Shown here one piece after another: positions 42,200-51,752 of a DNA stretch of 64,000 bases. Within the stretch, counting starts at the first letter, position 1; each line of letters starts with the position of its first letter. The stretch is taken from NCBI RefSeq assembly GCF_003030345.1, contig NZ_CP028158.1, forward strand, positions 2,170,001-2,234,000, written 5' to 3'. Made by a program: the position numbers and the translations under genes. The stretch is from Plantactinospora sp. BC1. Lineage in GTDB: Bacteria > Actinomycetota > Actinomycetes > Mycobacteriales > Micromonosporaceae. A model generated the notes under the pieces. The model was not told where the DNA came from and did no database searches. It saw only the letters and a list, made by a program, of their open reading frames with translations.

Positions 42200-43408
42200 T
42201 CAGGACGCCAGCGCTCCGGCGGCCCGCCCCTCGTGCAGGGTGAGGTTGCGCCCGTTCGACGGGTCGAAGAGGTGGATCTTCTCCAGGTTGAACCAGATCC
42301 GGTGGTTGCCCCCCTCGGTGACCGGGGACTCCGCCGACAGTCGGGTCACCAGGTTCCCGCCACCGCCGCCGAAGCCGTCCGCGCCCACGTCGGCGGCGAG
42401 TTCCTCCAGCTCCGCCGCGCTGGCCCGCTCGCCGGAGACGGTGAGGTAGACGTACTTGTCGGAGCCCATCGACTCGACGATGTCGACCGGCGCCTCGAAC
42501 TCCAGCCCCCGACCCCGGGTCTGCTCGTCGATCAGCCCGGCGTCCTCGAAGTGCTCCGGCCGGATGCCGAGGATCAGCTCCCGGGGGGCGTCCTCCGCCG
42601 CCAGCTCGCGACGGAGCCGGTCCCCGAGGGGTACGTCGCCGATCGCCGTCCGCAACCGGTCGTCCTCGACCGCGGCGTGCAGGAAGTTCATCGACGGCGA
42701 GCCGATGAACCCGGCGACGAAGAGGTTCGCCGGGTGGTCGTAGAGCTCCTGCGGCGGGCCGACCTGCTGCACCGCACCGCCCCGCATGATCACCACCCGG
42801 TCGCCGAGGGTCATCGCCTCGGTCTGGTCGTGCGTGACGTAGACGGTGGTGGTGCCGAGCTGCTTCTGCAACCGGGACACCACGGTACGCATCTGCACCC
42901 GCAACTTGGCGTCGAGGTTGGAGAGCGGCTCGTCCATCAGGAACGCCTTCGGGTTGCGGACGATCGCCCGCCCCATCGCCACCCGCTGGCGCTGCCCGCC
43001 GGAGAGGTTCGCCGGCTTGCGGTCCAGCAGCGGCGTCAGTTCCAGCACCTTGGCCGCCTCGGCCACCTTCTGCTCGATGGTCGCCTTGTCGAGCTTGGCG
43101 AGCCGGAGCGGGAACGCCATGTTCTCCCGGACGGTCATGTTGGGATAGAGGGCGTACGACTGGAACACCATCGCGATGTCCCGGTCCCGGGGCGCCTTGT
43201 CGTTGACCCGTTCGCCGTCGATCCGCAGCTCGCCGGAGCTGATGTCCTCCAGTCCGGCGATCATGTTCAGCGTGGTCGACTTCCCGCAGCCCGACGGGCC
43301 GACCAGGATCACGAACTCGCCGTCGGCGATCTCCAGGTCGACGTCCCGGACCGCGACCGTCCCGTCCGGGAAGCTCTTGCTCACCTTGTCCAGCACGATG
43401 TCAGCCAC
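42200..43408 (-). CDS. sugC: ABC sugar importer ATPase (SugC/UgpC/MsiK type)
   Basis: A 402-residue ATPase with Walker A GPSGCGKST (36-44), Q-loop, signature LSGGQRQR, Walker B KAFLMDEP, and a C-terminal OB-type regulatory domain of the MalK/UgpC class. It energises import through the two permeases just upstream. The last residues (about 345-402) carry a Gly-rich insertion. It is 7 bases after the sugB stop. Because it lies in the operon, it is likely dedicated, unlike the shared MsiK of Streptomyces. Confidence 0.9.
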   Translation of the reverse strand: MADIVLDKVSKSFPDGTVAVRDVDLEIADGEFVILVGPSGCGKSTTLNMIAGLEDISSGELRIDGERVNDKAPRDRDIAMVFQSYALYPNMTVRENMAFPLRLAKLDKATIEQKVAEAAKVLELTPLLDRKPANLSGGQRQRVAMGRAIVRNPKAFLMDEPLSNLDAKLRVQMRTVVSRLQKQLGTTTVYVTHDQTEAMTLGDRVVIMRGGAVQQVGPPQELYDHPANLFVAGFIGSPSMNFLHAAVEDDRLRTAIGDVPLGDRLRRELAAEDAPRELILGIRPEHFEDAGLIDEQTRGRGLEFEAPVDIVESMGSDKYVYLTVSGERASAAELEELAADVGADGFGGGGGNLVTRLSAESPVTEGGNHRIWFNLEKIHLFDPSNGRNLTLHEGRAAGALAS

Positions 43409-43415
43409 TGCGACC

Positions 43416-44255
43416 TCACCCCTTGACGGCGCCGGACGTCAGGCCCGACACGATGCGACGCTGGAAGAACAGCACGAACAGAATGATCGGAATCGTGATC
43501 ACCACGGCGGCGGCGGAGATCGCCCCGGTCGGGTCCTCGAACTGCGACTCCCCGGTGAAGAACGACAGCGCCACCGGTACCGTGCGGGACCGCTCGGTGG
43601 AGGTCAGCGAGATCGCGAAGAGGAAGTCGTTCCAGCAGAAGATGAAGACCAGGATCGCGGTGGTGAAGACCCCGGGGGCGGCCAACGGCGCGATGACCCG
43701 GCGGAACGCCTGCCCCGAGGTGGCGCCGTCCATCTTGGCGGCCTTCTCCAGGTCCCACGGGATCTGCTTGAAGAACGCCGACAGCGTGTAGATGGCCAGC
43801 GGCAGCGAGAAGGTGATGTACGGCAGGATCAGCCCCGGCCAGGTGTCGAAGAGCCCGAGCGACCGCTCGATCTCGAACAGCGGCGAGACGAGCGAGACCT
43901 GCGGAAACATCGCGATCAGCAGGGAGACCCCGACCAGCGCCTTCTTGCCCGGAAAGTCCAGCCGGGCCACCGCGTACGCGGCCATGGTGCCGAGCACCAC
44001 CGCGATGGCGGTGGCGATCAGGGCGATCCCGATCGAGTTGCCCAGCGCCCGGACGAACTGGTTGGTGGAGAAGATCGTGCGGTAGTTGTCCAGCGTCCAC
44101 TCCCGGGGGATGAAGTTCCCGTCGGTGAGCGTGCCGGTGGTCTTGAACGACAGCGACGCGATCCACAGCACCGGGACCAGTGCGAAGACCACCACCACGA
44201 CGTCCAACAGTCCCCACCGCCACTTCGCGGCGGCAGTGGTGTCACTCGCGGCCAT
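43416..44255 (-). CDS. sugB: ABC sugar importer permease 2 (SugB-like)
   Basis: A 279-residue MalG-type permease with six membrane helices and the cytoplasmic EAA loop ([21 protein letters not shown]) that docks the ATPase. It pairs with the permease encoded upstream. The start ATG 44255 has AAAGGAAG upstream in the short gap after the sugA gene. Confidence 0.9.
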   Translation of the reverse strand: MAASDTTAAAKWRWGLLDVVVVVFALVPVLWIASLSFKTTGTLTDGNFIPREWTLDNYRTIFSTNQFVRALGNSIGIALIATAIAVVLGTMAAYAVARLDFPGKKALVGVSLLIAMFPQVSLVSPLFEIERSLGLFDTWPGLILPYITFSLPLAIYTLSAFFKQIPWDLEKAAKMDGATSGQAFRRVIAPLAAPGVFTTAILVFIFCWNDFLFAISLTSTERSRTVPVALSFFTGESQFEDPTGAISAAAVVITIPIILFVLFFQRRIVSGLTSGAVKG

Positions 44256-44310
44256 CAGAACTTCCTTTCGTTCGCGACTGCGGTGCTCCGCTTCGCTGCG
44301 CTCCTCGCGC

Positions 44311-45297
44311 TCACCGGCGGCTCCCCTCGTCCGTGCTGCCCGGGGCAGCCGTGCCGAACAGCTTCACGAAGACGAACGCGATGATCGCCACGGCCAGGAA
44401 GATCAGCACCGACATGGTCGACCCGATCCCGAGGTTGAGCCCGCGCATCAGGTTGTTGTAGGCGAGCATCGACACCGACGACGTCTCGTTCGACCCGGCG
44501 GTCAGCACGAAGATGTTGTCGAAGACCCGGAACGCGTCCAGGGTGCGGAACAGCAGCGCCACCAGGATCGCCGGCTTCATCACCGGCAACATGACCTTGA
44601 CGAACCGCTGCCAGGCGGTGGCACCGTCCATCGAGGCGGCCTTGAGCAGGTCCTCCGGCACCAGCGCCAGGCCCGCCATCAGCAGCAGCGCCATGAACGG
44701 GGTGGTCTTCCAGATCTCCGCCAGCATGATGATCGCCAGCGCGCTGGCCCGTTCGGTCAGCGGCGCCCCCTCGCCGAAGAGGTTGGCCAGATATCCGGTG
44801 CCGGGCGTCCAGGCGTACCGCCAGGAGAAGGCCGCGACCACCGTGACGATGCCGTACGGGATCAGCGCCGAGGTGCGGACCAGCCCGCGCCCGACGATGG
44901 TCCGGTGCATCACGACGGCCAGCCCCATGCCGAGTACCAGTTCGACGGCGACCGTCACGACGGTGATCAGCATGGTCACCCCGAACGCGGTCCACCAGTA
45001 GTCGTTGGTCAGCACCGTGGCGTAGTTGGCCAGCCCGACGAACTCCCGCTCGTCCGGGAACTTGAGGTCGAAGCGCTGCAACGACAGCCAGACCGAGTAG
45101 AGGATCGGATAGGCGGTCACCGCCAGCATCACCAGCGCGGCCGGCGCGCAGAGCAGCCAGCCGAGCCGGCGCTCGGCCCGCTTCCCCTCGCTCAGCGCCG
45201 CCCGTCCGGGACGGCCGCGCCGGGGCGCCGGCACGCTCCGGCCGGCCCCGCTCCGGTCCACGGCGGTCGCGGTCCCGGTCTCGGTCTCCGTGCTCAC
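44311..45297 (-). CDS. sugA: ABC sugar importer permease 1 (SugA-like)
   Basis: A 328-residue MalF-type permease: a charged N-terminal tail of about 45 residues, six membrane helices and the EAA loop ([23 protein letters not shown]). GTG 45297 overlaps the stop of the binding-protein gene (GTGA). After the stop, the 55-base gap before sugB holds a purine-rich repeat (GAGCGCAGCGAAGCGGAGC on the coding strand), a common intergenic motif of high-GC actinomycetes. Confidence 0.9.
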   Translation of the reverse strand: MSTETETGTATAVDRSGAGRSVPAPRRGRPGRAALSEGKRAERRLGWLLCAPAALVMLAVTAYPILYSVWLSLQRFDLKFPDEREFVGLANYATVLTNDYWWTAFGVTMLITVVTVAVELVLGMGLAVVMHRTIVGRGLVRTSALIPYGIVTVVAAFSWRYAWTPGTGYLANLFGEGAPLTERASALAIIMLAEIWKTTPFMALLLMAGLALVPEDLLKAASMDGATAWQRFVKVMLPVMKPAILVALLFRTLDAFRVFDNIFVLTAGSNETSSVSMLAYNNLMRGLNLGIGSTMSVLIFLAVAIIAFVFVKLFGTAAPGSTDEGSRR

Positions 45298-46580
45298 GGC
45301 AGCACCCCCTTCGAGTCGAGCGCGTCCTGCGTCGCCTCCCGCATCCGGTCCGCGGTCCGCTCCGGATCGATCGCCGACGGCGGGGAGAGCGTCGCCGACA
45401 GCACCGTCGAGATGTTCTGGTACGCCGGGCTGCGCGGCCGGGTCGCCGGATCCTTCAGCTCCTCGAGGATGGTGTCCCGCATCGGGTACGCCTCGGCCAT
45501 CTCCGGCTCCGCGTAGACGCTCTCGATGGTCGGCGGCACCCCGTCGTTGATCGCGGAGAACTTCTGGTGCTCGGCGTCGCGCAGGCAGGTGGCGGCGTCG
45601 AAGGACTCCTCGGGATGCTCGGTGTACCGGCTGATCCCCAGGTTGAACCCGCCGATCGTCACCTTGCTCGGTGTCCCCGGGTCCACGCCCGGATAGCGGG
45701 CCCACCTGACCTTCTTCGCCAGCTCCGGGTCGGCCTCCTGCATCGCCGGATAGACGAACGGCCAGTTGAGCTGGAACGCGCCCGCCCCGGACTGGAAGTC
45801 GAGCCGGGCCTGGTCCTCGATGGTGTTCGAGAAGGAGGAGGTGGTGATCCCGGCGGTGGCGAAGTTGCGCAGTACCTCCAGGGCCCGGACGGCACCCTCG
45901 TCGAAGACCGCCTTGCTGCCGTCGTCGTTGATGATCTGGCCGCCGGCGCTGGCCACCAGGGTGTTGTAGAGCACCACCAGTCCCTCGTACTGGGCGCCCA
46001 TGGTGATCACCCGGTACGGCTGGCCCCGCCCCCGCAGGTCCTGGGCCATCCTGATCATCTCGTCCCAGGTCTGTGGCGGCTGCGGCACCAGGTCGGAGCG
46101 GTACCAGAGCAGTTGCACGTTGGTGTTCTTCGGCGCGGCGTAGAGCTTGCCTTCGTAACGGGCGGTCTCCAGCGGGCCGGCCAGGGTGCCGCGCTCGACC
46201 TCGGCCCGGCGCTCGCCGGTCCACTCCAGCAGCCAGCCGGCGCTGGCGAACTCCTGGGTCCAGGTGACGTCCAGGCCCAGGATGTCCATCCCGGTGTCCT
46301 CGGCGGCCAGCCGCCGGACCAACTGCACCCGCTGGTCGTCGGCGGCCCGGGGCAGCACCCGGTACGCGATCCGGTACCGGCCGCCCGCCTTCGCGTTGCA
46401 GTCGTCGACCACCTTCTGGATGTTCTGCTCGGTGGTGTAGTAGAGGTTGATCGTCGGTACGCCGCCGTCGTCGCCGGAGCCGCAGGCGGCGAGTGGCCCC
46501 AGCAGCGTCAGCGCCGCGAGTGCCGCCGCCAGCCGGGACCGGCGGCTCCGGCCCGGGCCGCCCCGCTCGGGCTCAGCCAT
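45294..46580 (-). CDS. lpqY: trehalose-type sugar-binding lipoprotein (LpqY-like)
   Basis: A 428-residue family 1 solute-binding protein. The signal ends with lipobox LAAC (Cys33). It shares many features with mycobacterial LpqY as I remember it: QLVRRLAAEDTGMDILGLDV, KLYAAPKNTNVQLLWYRSDL, LNWPFV, KVTIGGFNLGI, and a C-terminus ending IDPERTADRM...GVLP. The gene order lpqY-sugA-sugB-sugC also matches the trehalose importer. It probably recovers trehalose released from the envelope or environment; maltose-like sugars are the alternative. GGGGAGAG precedes ATG 46580. Confidence 0.82.
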   Translation of the reverse strand: MAEPERGGPGRSRRSRLAAALAALTLLGPLAACGSGDDGGVPTINLYYTTEQNIQKVVDDCNAKAGGRYRIAYRVLPRAADDQRVQLVRRLAAEDTGMDILGLDVTWTQEFASAGWLLEWTGERRAEVERGTLAGPLETARYEGKLYAAPKNTNVQLLWYRSDLVPQPPQTWDEMIRMAQDLRGRGQPYRVITMGAQYEGLVVLYNTLVASAGGQIINDDGSKAVFDEGAVRALEVLRNFATAGITTSSFSNTIEDQARLDFQSGAGAFQLNWPFVYPAMQEADPELAKKVRWARYPGVDPGTPSKVTIGGFNLGISRYTEHPEESFDAATCLRDAEHQKFSAINDGVPPTIESVYAEPEMAEAYPMRDTILEELKDPATRPRSPAYQNISTVLSATLSPPSAIDPERTADRMREATQDALDSKGVLP

Positions 46581-47149
46581 GCCGGCACCCCGCTCTCCCC
46601 CCGGCCGTCCCGCCCACGTCGGCGTCCGCCGACCATGACCGCCGGTGGTGGCCCGCCGACCACACGTCGCGCACCCGGTGACCGCTCATCGCGCCGTCCT
46701 CCCTCCCACGGCGCCGGGGCGGGGTCCGTCCCGGCACACGGCGAAAGCACCCCGCCTCCAGCCGCAGGCGAACCGCCGGACCGGGCGTAGGTGTCGGACT
46801 CCCCCACTGCCCCGACGCCGATCGGCCGAAACATCGACAGGCGTGCGCGGCGCCGCGCTCCGGACGCCCGTCACCGGGCGGTACCCGGCACCACGGGCCC
46901 CGCGGTCCTCGGCCGGGGACCCGCCGATCGGGGCTCCACTGTGGTATTCCCGGCGGGCGACGCCTCGGATACCGTGGGTGCTACCTCCGGTGCCAGCAGG
47001 TCGCCGTCGATGCCGACCGCCCGGTGGACCGGCCACTCCGCCCGCGCGCGGCCCGGCCCGGATCCGTCCCGGGCGGCAGGTCCCGACAGCCGAACCGCGC
47101 CCCGTCCCCGCGATCCCTGGGCAGGATCGCCGCAAGAGGAGGTGCCGCC
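46581..47149. other. 569-base intergenic region
   Basis: It lies upstream of lpqY (minus) and of the RusA-like gene (plus), so both promoters lie here. I see no CebR-type box or clear palindrome. The long open frames crossing it have non-coding composition. The right end has AGAGGAGG, the ribosome-binding site of the gene at 47150. Confidence 0.5.
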
Positions 47150-47581
47150 GTGCAGAACACCCGGGCGCTCACCCTGTCCTTCGAGGTCAGCGGGCCGCCG
47201 CCGGTGAAGACCGAGGCGCTGTCGATCTTCGCGGCCGGGCACCGGCAGGCGGCCCGGGTCCGTACCCTGCTCCAGGCCGCCTGCACCGCCGCGCAGCGCA
47301 GCGGCTGGACGGCGCTGTCCGGACCGGTCGCCCTGGAGATCGTGCTGCGCTGCCCGCCGGGTCGGCGGACCTCCGACGCCGCGACCCTGATCGGCGGGAT
47401 TGGCGCCGTGCTCCAGGACAAGAAGCGGGCCGCCGACATCGGCCTCGCCCACCTCGGGGTACTCGCCGACGTCGCGCTCTACGTCGACGACCGGCAGGTC
47501 CAGCAGGTGTCGTACCGGGAGGAGCCGGCCGAGGAGCTGTCGTACCTGGTCCGGGTGACCAGCCTGCCGCCCGTGGCCTGA
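47150..47581 (+). CDS. RusA-like protein (Holliday-junction resolvase fold), putative
   Basis: A 143-residue protein. The N-terminus LSFEVSGPPPVKTEA resembles the 'G.P..K.R' start of RusA resolvases, and ADVALYVDDRQVQQVSY carries the Asp-Asp-x-x-Val signature of their active site. An Asp also lies in RTSDAATLIGGI, where RusA has its DxDN motif, but the motif is incomplete. The likely role is a structure-specific nuclease or an inactive relative. GTG 47150 has AGAGGAGG upstream. Confidence 0.55.
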   Translation: MQNTRALTLSFEVSGPPPVKTEALSIFAAGHRQAARVRTLLQAACTAAQRSGWTALSGPVALEIVLRCPPGRRTSDAATLIGGIGAVLQDKKRAADIGLAHLGVLADVALYVDDRQVQQVSYREEPAEELSYLVRVTSLPPVA

Positions 47582-47756
47582 GCCGGTGCCGCCCGTACGC
47601 GCCGAGCCGGGCGCCGGCCGGCACCGCCCCGGCGGAACGACGGCGACACCGGTACGCCGGAACCGGTTTGACCCTCGCCCACCGCTGGGTACGCGGACGC
47701 GACCGGCGGGTGACGGGGACCGGCGGGCAACGGCACCGGCGACGAAGGGAGCGGTC

Positions 47757-48041
47757 ATGTCGGAGCCACACGTCACGCTCGACCCCACCGGCCTGGACCC
47801 GGCGCGGCAGCATCTGCGCGGACCGCTGGAGGAGCAGCTCAACTCCGCGTTGCGGGCGGCCACCGAACGGGTCCGGGCCGACTACGCAGGTGAACCGGTC
47901 GAGGAGGTCTGCCGTCGGCTGCTCGACGAGACCCGGTCGGGGCTGCATCCGGACATCGCGGCCGGATTCACCCCGGACATGGACGAGTTCTGCCGGGTCG
48001 CCGTGGCGATCGTCCGGCGGGACGGCTCCGGGTCCCGCTGA
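47757..48041 (+). CDS. hypothetical 94-residue protein
   Basis: A small, acidic, helical protein (LRGPLEEQLNSALRAATERVRADYAG; VEEVCRRLLDETRSG). ATG 47757 is preceded by AAGGGAG. It lies between the RusA-like gene and the GGDEF-EAL gene on the same strand. I do not recognise the family. Confidence 0.6.
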   Translation: MSEPHVTLDPTGLDPARQHLRGPLEEQLNSALRAATERVRADYAGEPVEEVCRRLLDETRSGLHPDIAAGFTPDMDEFCRVAVAIVRRDGSGSR

Positions 48042-48195
48042 CCCGCGCCCGGACCCCGGGCAAGATCGACGGCTGTCGGCGCGGGGGCGTTGGCCGTGGA
48101 CGTCCGGCCTCCGTACACTCAGTGCGCCGTCACGGCCGACCGTGCACGTCCCGCGTCCCCTGCACCGGATCCGGTCGATCTCTACGGGAGGCCCA

Positions 48196-50223
48196 GTGCC
48201 CGCACTGCCGTCCAGCGTGCCCGCCGCGGTGCTCGACACCACCTCCACCGCCCTGCTGACCACGGCCGAGAACGGCGAGGTGACCTGGTACAACCGGGCG
48301 GCGCAGCGACTCGGCCAACTCGTCGGGGCGGACATCGGCTCGCTGCCCTTCGACACCGCCACCCCGGGCGGACCGCCGGTCGAGTTGCGCTGCCCGACGG
48401 CCGACGGCACGGTACGGCACCTGCGGGTCACCTGCCGGCGGCTGCCGCCGCTGCCGCGTACCGACCCGGAGCCGGACGGCCACCTGGTGTACGAGCTGAT
48501 CGACGTCACCGAGCAGCGTGCCGACCGGCGCCGTGCCGACGACTACGCCTGGCGGCTCTCCCACATCGAGCAGTTGGCCCGGGTCGGCACCTGGGAGTGG
48601 CACCTCCCCACCGACCAGGTGGTCTGGTCACCCACCCTGAAGGCCATGATCGGGCTGGCCCCGGAGACCGCGCTGGACTACCCGACCTACCGGACGATGA
48701 TCCATCCGGACGACCTCGGGATGATCGAGGCGACCCTGGACCGGGCGATCCGGGAGGCGAGCCCGTTCACCTACACCCACCGGATGTACCTGGCGAACAG
48801 CCGTCAGATGCGCGTCCTGGAGTGCTACGGCGAGGTCTTCACCGACGAGTCCGGCCGGCCGCTGCGGATGCTCGGTACGGCGCACGACATCACCGAGATC
48901 CGGCAGGTCCAGGACGAGCTGGCGTACCTCGCCGAGCACGATCCGCTGACCGGGCTGCCGAACCGGCGGGCGCTGACCGCGAAGCTGAGCCAGCTCACCG
49001 GCACCGACGGGGCGACGGCGGCGGCCCTGCTCCTGATCGACATCGACAACTTCAAGGACATCAACGACCTGCGCGGGCACGCCATCGGCGACGAGGTGCT
49101 CCGGCTGCTGGCCCGGCTGCTCCCCGACCACCTGCCCGCCGACGCGGTACTCGGCCGGCTCGGCGGGGACGAGTTCGCCGTGCTGCTCCCCTCCTGTGAC
49201 GCCGACGGGGCGCTGGCGATCGGGGCCGGGCTCTGCGACCTGGTCGCGCACACCCCGCTCGCGGTGCGCGGCGAGCCGCTGCGGGTGACGCTGAGCATCG
49301 GCGCCGCCCCGCTGGACGCCGCCGACGACGACGCCCTGCTGCTCGCGCACGCCGACCTGGCGCTCTATCAGGCCAAGGGCGAGGGTCGAAACCGGGCCCG
49401 GCTCTTCGCGCCGGAGCAGCAGCGGCTGGCCGCCCAGCGGGTCGACCTGGTCTCCCGGGTACGCCGGGCGCTGGACACCGGTCAGTTGCAGCTCGACGCC
49501 CAGCCGATCATCGACCTCGGCGACGACCAGGTGCGCAGCTACGAGCTGCTGATGCGGGTACGCGACGACCAGCACCGGCAGATCGGTCCCGGGGACTTCC
49601 TGCCGGCGCTGGAGCGCGGCGACATGATCTACGAGCTGGACCGTTGGGTGGTGGAGACCGCCACCGGAGCGCTCGCCGCGGCCCGGGGCGCCGGGGTGGA
49701 GCTGCGGCTGGACGTGAACATCTCCAGCCGTTCCCTGGAGGATCCGAGCTTCGGTGACTGGGTGGTCGGCACCCTGGCCGCCGCGGGCGTACCGGCGACC
49801 CAGCTCGGCCTGGAGATCACCGAGACCACCGCGATCGCCAACCTGGCCGCCGCCCGCCGGCTCGCCTCCACGCTCACCTCGGCCGGCTGCCGGTTCAGCC
49901 TGGACGACTTCGGCGCCGGATACGGCTCCTTCGTCTACCTCAAGCACCTGCCGTTCAGCGCGGTCAAGATCGCGGGTGAGTTCGTCCGGCACGCCGACCA
50001 CGGCGGCTCCGACCCGATCCTGATCGACGCCGTGGTGCGGGCCGCGCACGGGCTCGGGATGCGGACCGTCGCCGAGCACATCGACCGGCCCGAGCTGGTG
50101 CCGGTGCTGCGCGACCTCGGCGTCGACCGGGGCCAGGGATACCACCTGGGCCGGCCCGAGCCGCTGCACGAGCTGATGGCCCGGACCATCGCCCGGTCCG
50201 GCGTCTCCGCCACCATCCGGTAG
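48196..50223 (+). CDS. PAS-PAS-GGDEF-EAL cyclic-di-GMP turnover protein
   Basis: A 675-residue cytoplasmic protein. PAS domains are at about 8-110 and 125-235 (RVGTWEWHLPTDQVVWSP; PDDLGMIEATLDRAI). GGDEF runs from about 240 to 400 with intact RLGGDEF (323-327), so diguanylate cyclase activity is possible. EAL runs from about 415 to 665 with YELLMRV in place of xEALxR, LDVNISSRSL, LEITET and LDDFGAGYGS, so phosphodiesterase activity is also possible. The GTG start is fixed by GGGAGG 5 bases upstream. In actinomycetes c-di-GMP controls development through BldD. No membrane segment was found. Confidence 0.93.
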   Translation: MPALPSSVPAAVLDTTSTALLTTAENGEVTWYNRAAQRLGQLVGADIGSLPFDTATPGGPPVELRCPTADGTVRHLRVTCRRLPPLPRTDPEPDGHLVYELIDVTEQRADRRRADDYAWRLSHIEQLARVGTWEWHLPTDQVVWSPTLKAMIGLAPETALDYPTYRTMIHPDDLGMIEATLDRAIREASPFTYTHRMYLANSRQMRVLECYGEVFTDESGRPLRMLGTAHDITEIRQVQDELAYLAEHDPLTGLPNRRALTAKLSQLTGTDGATAAALLLIDIDNFKDINDLRGHAIGDEVLRLLARLLPDHLPADAVLGRLGGDEFAVLLPSCDADGALAIGAGLCDLVAHTPLAVRGEPLRVTLSIGAAPLDAADDDALLLAHADLALYQAKGEGRNRARLFAPEQQRLAAQRVDLVSRVRRALDTGQLQLDAQPIIDLGDDQVRSYELLMRVRDDQHRQIGPGDFLPALERGDMIYELDRWVVETATGALAAARGAGVELRLDVNISSRSLEDPSFGDWVVGTLAAAGVPATQLGLEITETTAIANLAAARRLASTLTSAGCRFSLDDFGAGYGSFVYLKHLPFSAVKIAGEFVRHADHGGSDPILIDAVVRAAHGLGMRTVAEHIDRPELVPVLRDLGVDRGQGYHLGRPEPLHELMARTIARSGVSATIR

Positions 50224-50231
50224 CCGCGCCG

Positions 50232-51209
50232 TCAGTCGGCGGCGAGTGCCGCCACCTCGTCGGCGCAGCCCCAGCCGAGGGTGACCCCGGCGCCGCCGTG
50301 CCCGTAGTTGTGGATCAGCCGGGCCGGTCCGGCCAGCCCGGTGGCGTCCTGCGCCAGCCGGGCTCCGCCGAGCCGGCCGGGCCGCAGCCCGGCGAGCTGC
50401 CCGAGCACCGGCGCCCCGGCCAGTTCCGGGACCAGCGCGACGCACCGGGCCAGGATCGCGGCGCCGGCCTCGTCGTCGGGCCCGGTCTCCGTCCGGTACG
50501 GCTCGAAGGTGCCGCCCAGCACCACGTCCCGGGAGCGCGGGTGTACGTAGGTGATGCCGGCCGGGTTCTGCTCGTCGCGTACCGAGGTGTCCAGGCCCGG
50601 GTTGCCGACCAGCACGATCCGGCCCCGGATCGGGTGCACGGCCGGGTCGTCGGCGAGTTTGCCGGCGGCCAGCCCGGTCGCGTTGACCACCAGCGGTGCC
50701 CGCCGCGCCGACGGCCACACCTCGGCCGCGATCGCGGGTACGTCGGCGAGCCGGTCCACCCGGTGCCGGCGTACCGGCACGTCCAGCCGGCCGAGCCGGT
50801 CGACCAGCCAGTCGAGGTACGGGCCCATCTCGACGGTCGGCACGGTGAACCGCCACTGTCCGGCGTACCCGGCCGGGGGCGCGGCGGTGCGGAAGTCGGG
50901 GACCGCCGGGGCCCACCACGGGTGCCCGGTCACCGGCTCGCGCAGCAGCATCCGGGTCGGCCGCATCACCACCCCCGGCACCTCCCGCCGGGCCTGTCCG
51001 GCGAGCACCTCGAAGGTGCGCCGGGCCCAGCCCAGCACCCGGGGGTCGCCGCTGGTCCGGGTCGGGTACCACACGGCGGCGGCGATCCGGGAGACCGTGT
51101 CGGCCGGTTCGTCGGCGGTCAGCACCGTCACCCGGGCACCGGCCTCGGCCAGCCGGATCGCGGTGGTCAGCCCGACCACCCCCGCGCCCAGCACCACGAC
51201 GTCGCGCAT
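50232..51209 (-). CDS. D-amino-acid oxidase
   Basis: A 325-residue FAD enzyme. It starts MRDVVVLGAGVVGLTTAIRL (GxGxxG Rossmann motif). IAAAVWYPTR and VHPIRGRIVLVG are DAO family segments, and the C-terminus HNYGHGGAGVTLGWGCADEV is the DAO signature. It oxidatively deaminates D-amino acids to keto acids with release of hydrogen peroxide. There is no peroxisomal tail, as expected. It lies outside the NRPS operon but near it, so a link to D-residues of the peptide is conceivable, not shown. Confidence 0.92.
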   Translation of the reverse strand: MRDVVVLGAGVVGLTTAIRLAEAGARVTVLTADEPADTVSRIAAAVWYPTRTSGDPRVLGWARRTFEVLAGQARREVPGVVMRPTRMLLREPVTGHPWWAPAVPDFRTAAPPAGYAGQWRFTVPTVEMGPYLDWLVDRLGRLDVPVRRHRVDRLADVPAIAAEVWPSARRAPLVVNATGLAAGKLADDPAVHPIRGRIVLVGNPGLDTSVRDEQNPAGITYVHPRSRDVVLGGTFEPYRTETGPDDEAGAAILARCVALVPELAGAPVLGQLAGLRPGRLGGARLAQDATGLAGPARLIHNYGHGGAGVTLGWGCADEVAALAAD

Positions 51210-51362
51210 CCGACCAGCCTGCCGGTCGATCCCGAGACAGACAACCTCCCGCAGGGTAATCGAATTCTCACTCAATGTCCATACAGGAAGACCCCTAAAG
51301 TGCGCCGGAACCCCGTAAGTAAATAAACTTGCTTGACGAGGGATCAATGAGGGTTTCTGCGC

Positions 51363-51725
51363 ATGAAAGGTACGACTATGCTCAGGACCGTGAAGGAAGA
51401 GATGGACAGCGAGCTCAGCGCTTCCACCCGGACCCAGCGCTACGTGGTGGTGTCCGAGGTCGTCGTCGAGGTCGAGAACGACTATCGACTTCGGGCGGCG
51501 GCACTGGTCAAGCTGGACGCCGTGGCGTCCAGCACCCCGGAGGGGCTGGAGCGGATGCGCAGCCGCATCGAGGGCGACACCGCGGTCGCGCTCGACTTCC
51601 TCACCGATCCCGTCGCGGCGATCGCCGCCGCCGACGGCATCCGCGCACACGGCCACGGCATCCGGGTGCGCCGGTATCTGCCCCGGGACGACGGCGACGG
51701 CGGCCCCGGAGCCGAGGAGCGGTAA
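51363..51725 (+). CDS. hypothetical 120-residue protein
   Basis: A small soluble alpha/beta protein (TQRYVVVSEVVVEVENDYRLRAAALVKLD; AAADGIRAHGHGIRVRRYL). ATG 51363 has GAGGG 9 bases upstream; ATG 51378, with AAAGG, is an alternative. The upstream 100 bases are unusually AT-rich for this genome. It converges on the thioesterase gene. No family recognised. Confidence 0.6.
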   Translation: MKGTTMLRTVKEEMDSELSASTRTQRYVVVSEVVVEVENDYRLRAAALVKLDAVASSTPEGLERMRSRIEGDTAVALDFLTDPVAAIAAADGIRAHGHGIRVRRYLPRDDGDGGPGAEER

Positions 51726-51752
51726 CGGATCCCGGGCCGGGCCGCCCCGGCG

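Noticed and set aside
44256-44310. GAGCGCAGCGAAGCGGAGC-type motif as a mobile or regulatory element
   Set aside because: Purine-rich repeats of this type are, to my knowledge, widespread between genes in high-GC actinomycetes, and it lies within an operon; nothing specific can be claimed.
46581-47149. CebR-type operator for the sugar importer
   Set aside because: I searched by eye for TGGGAGCGCT palindromes upstream of lpqY and found none, so a cellobiose transporter role is not supported.
46645-48195. Long in-frame upstream extension of the GGDEF-EAL gene
   Set aside because: The extension crosses two other genes with good ribosome-binding sites and has non-coding composition; GTG 48196 with GGGAGG is a better start.
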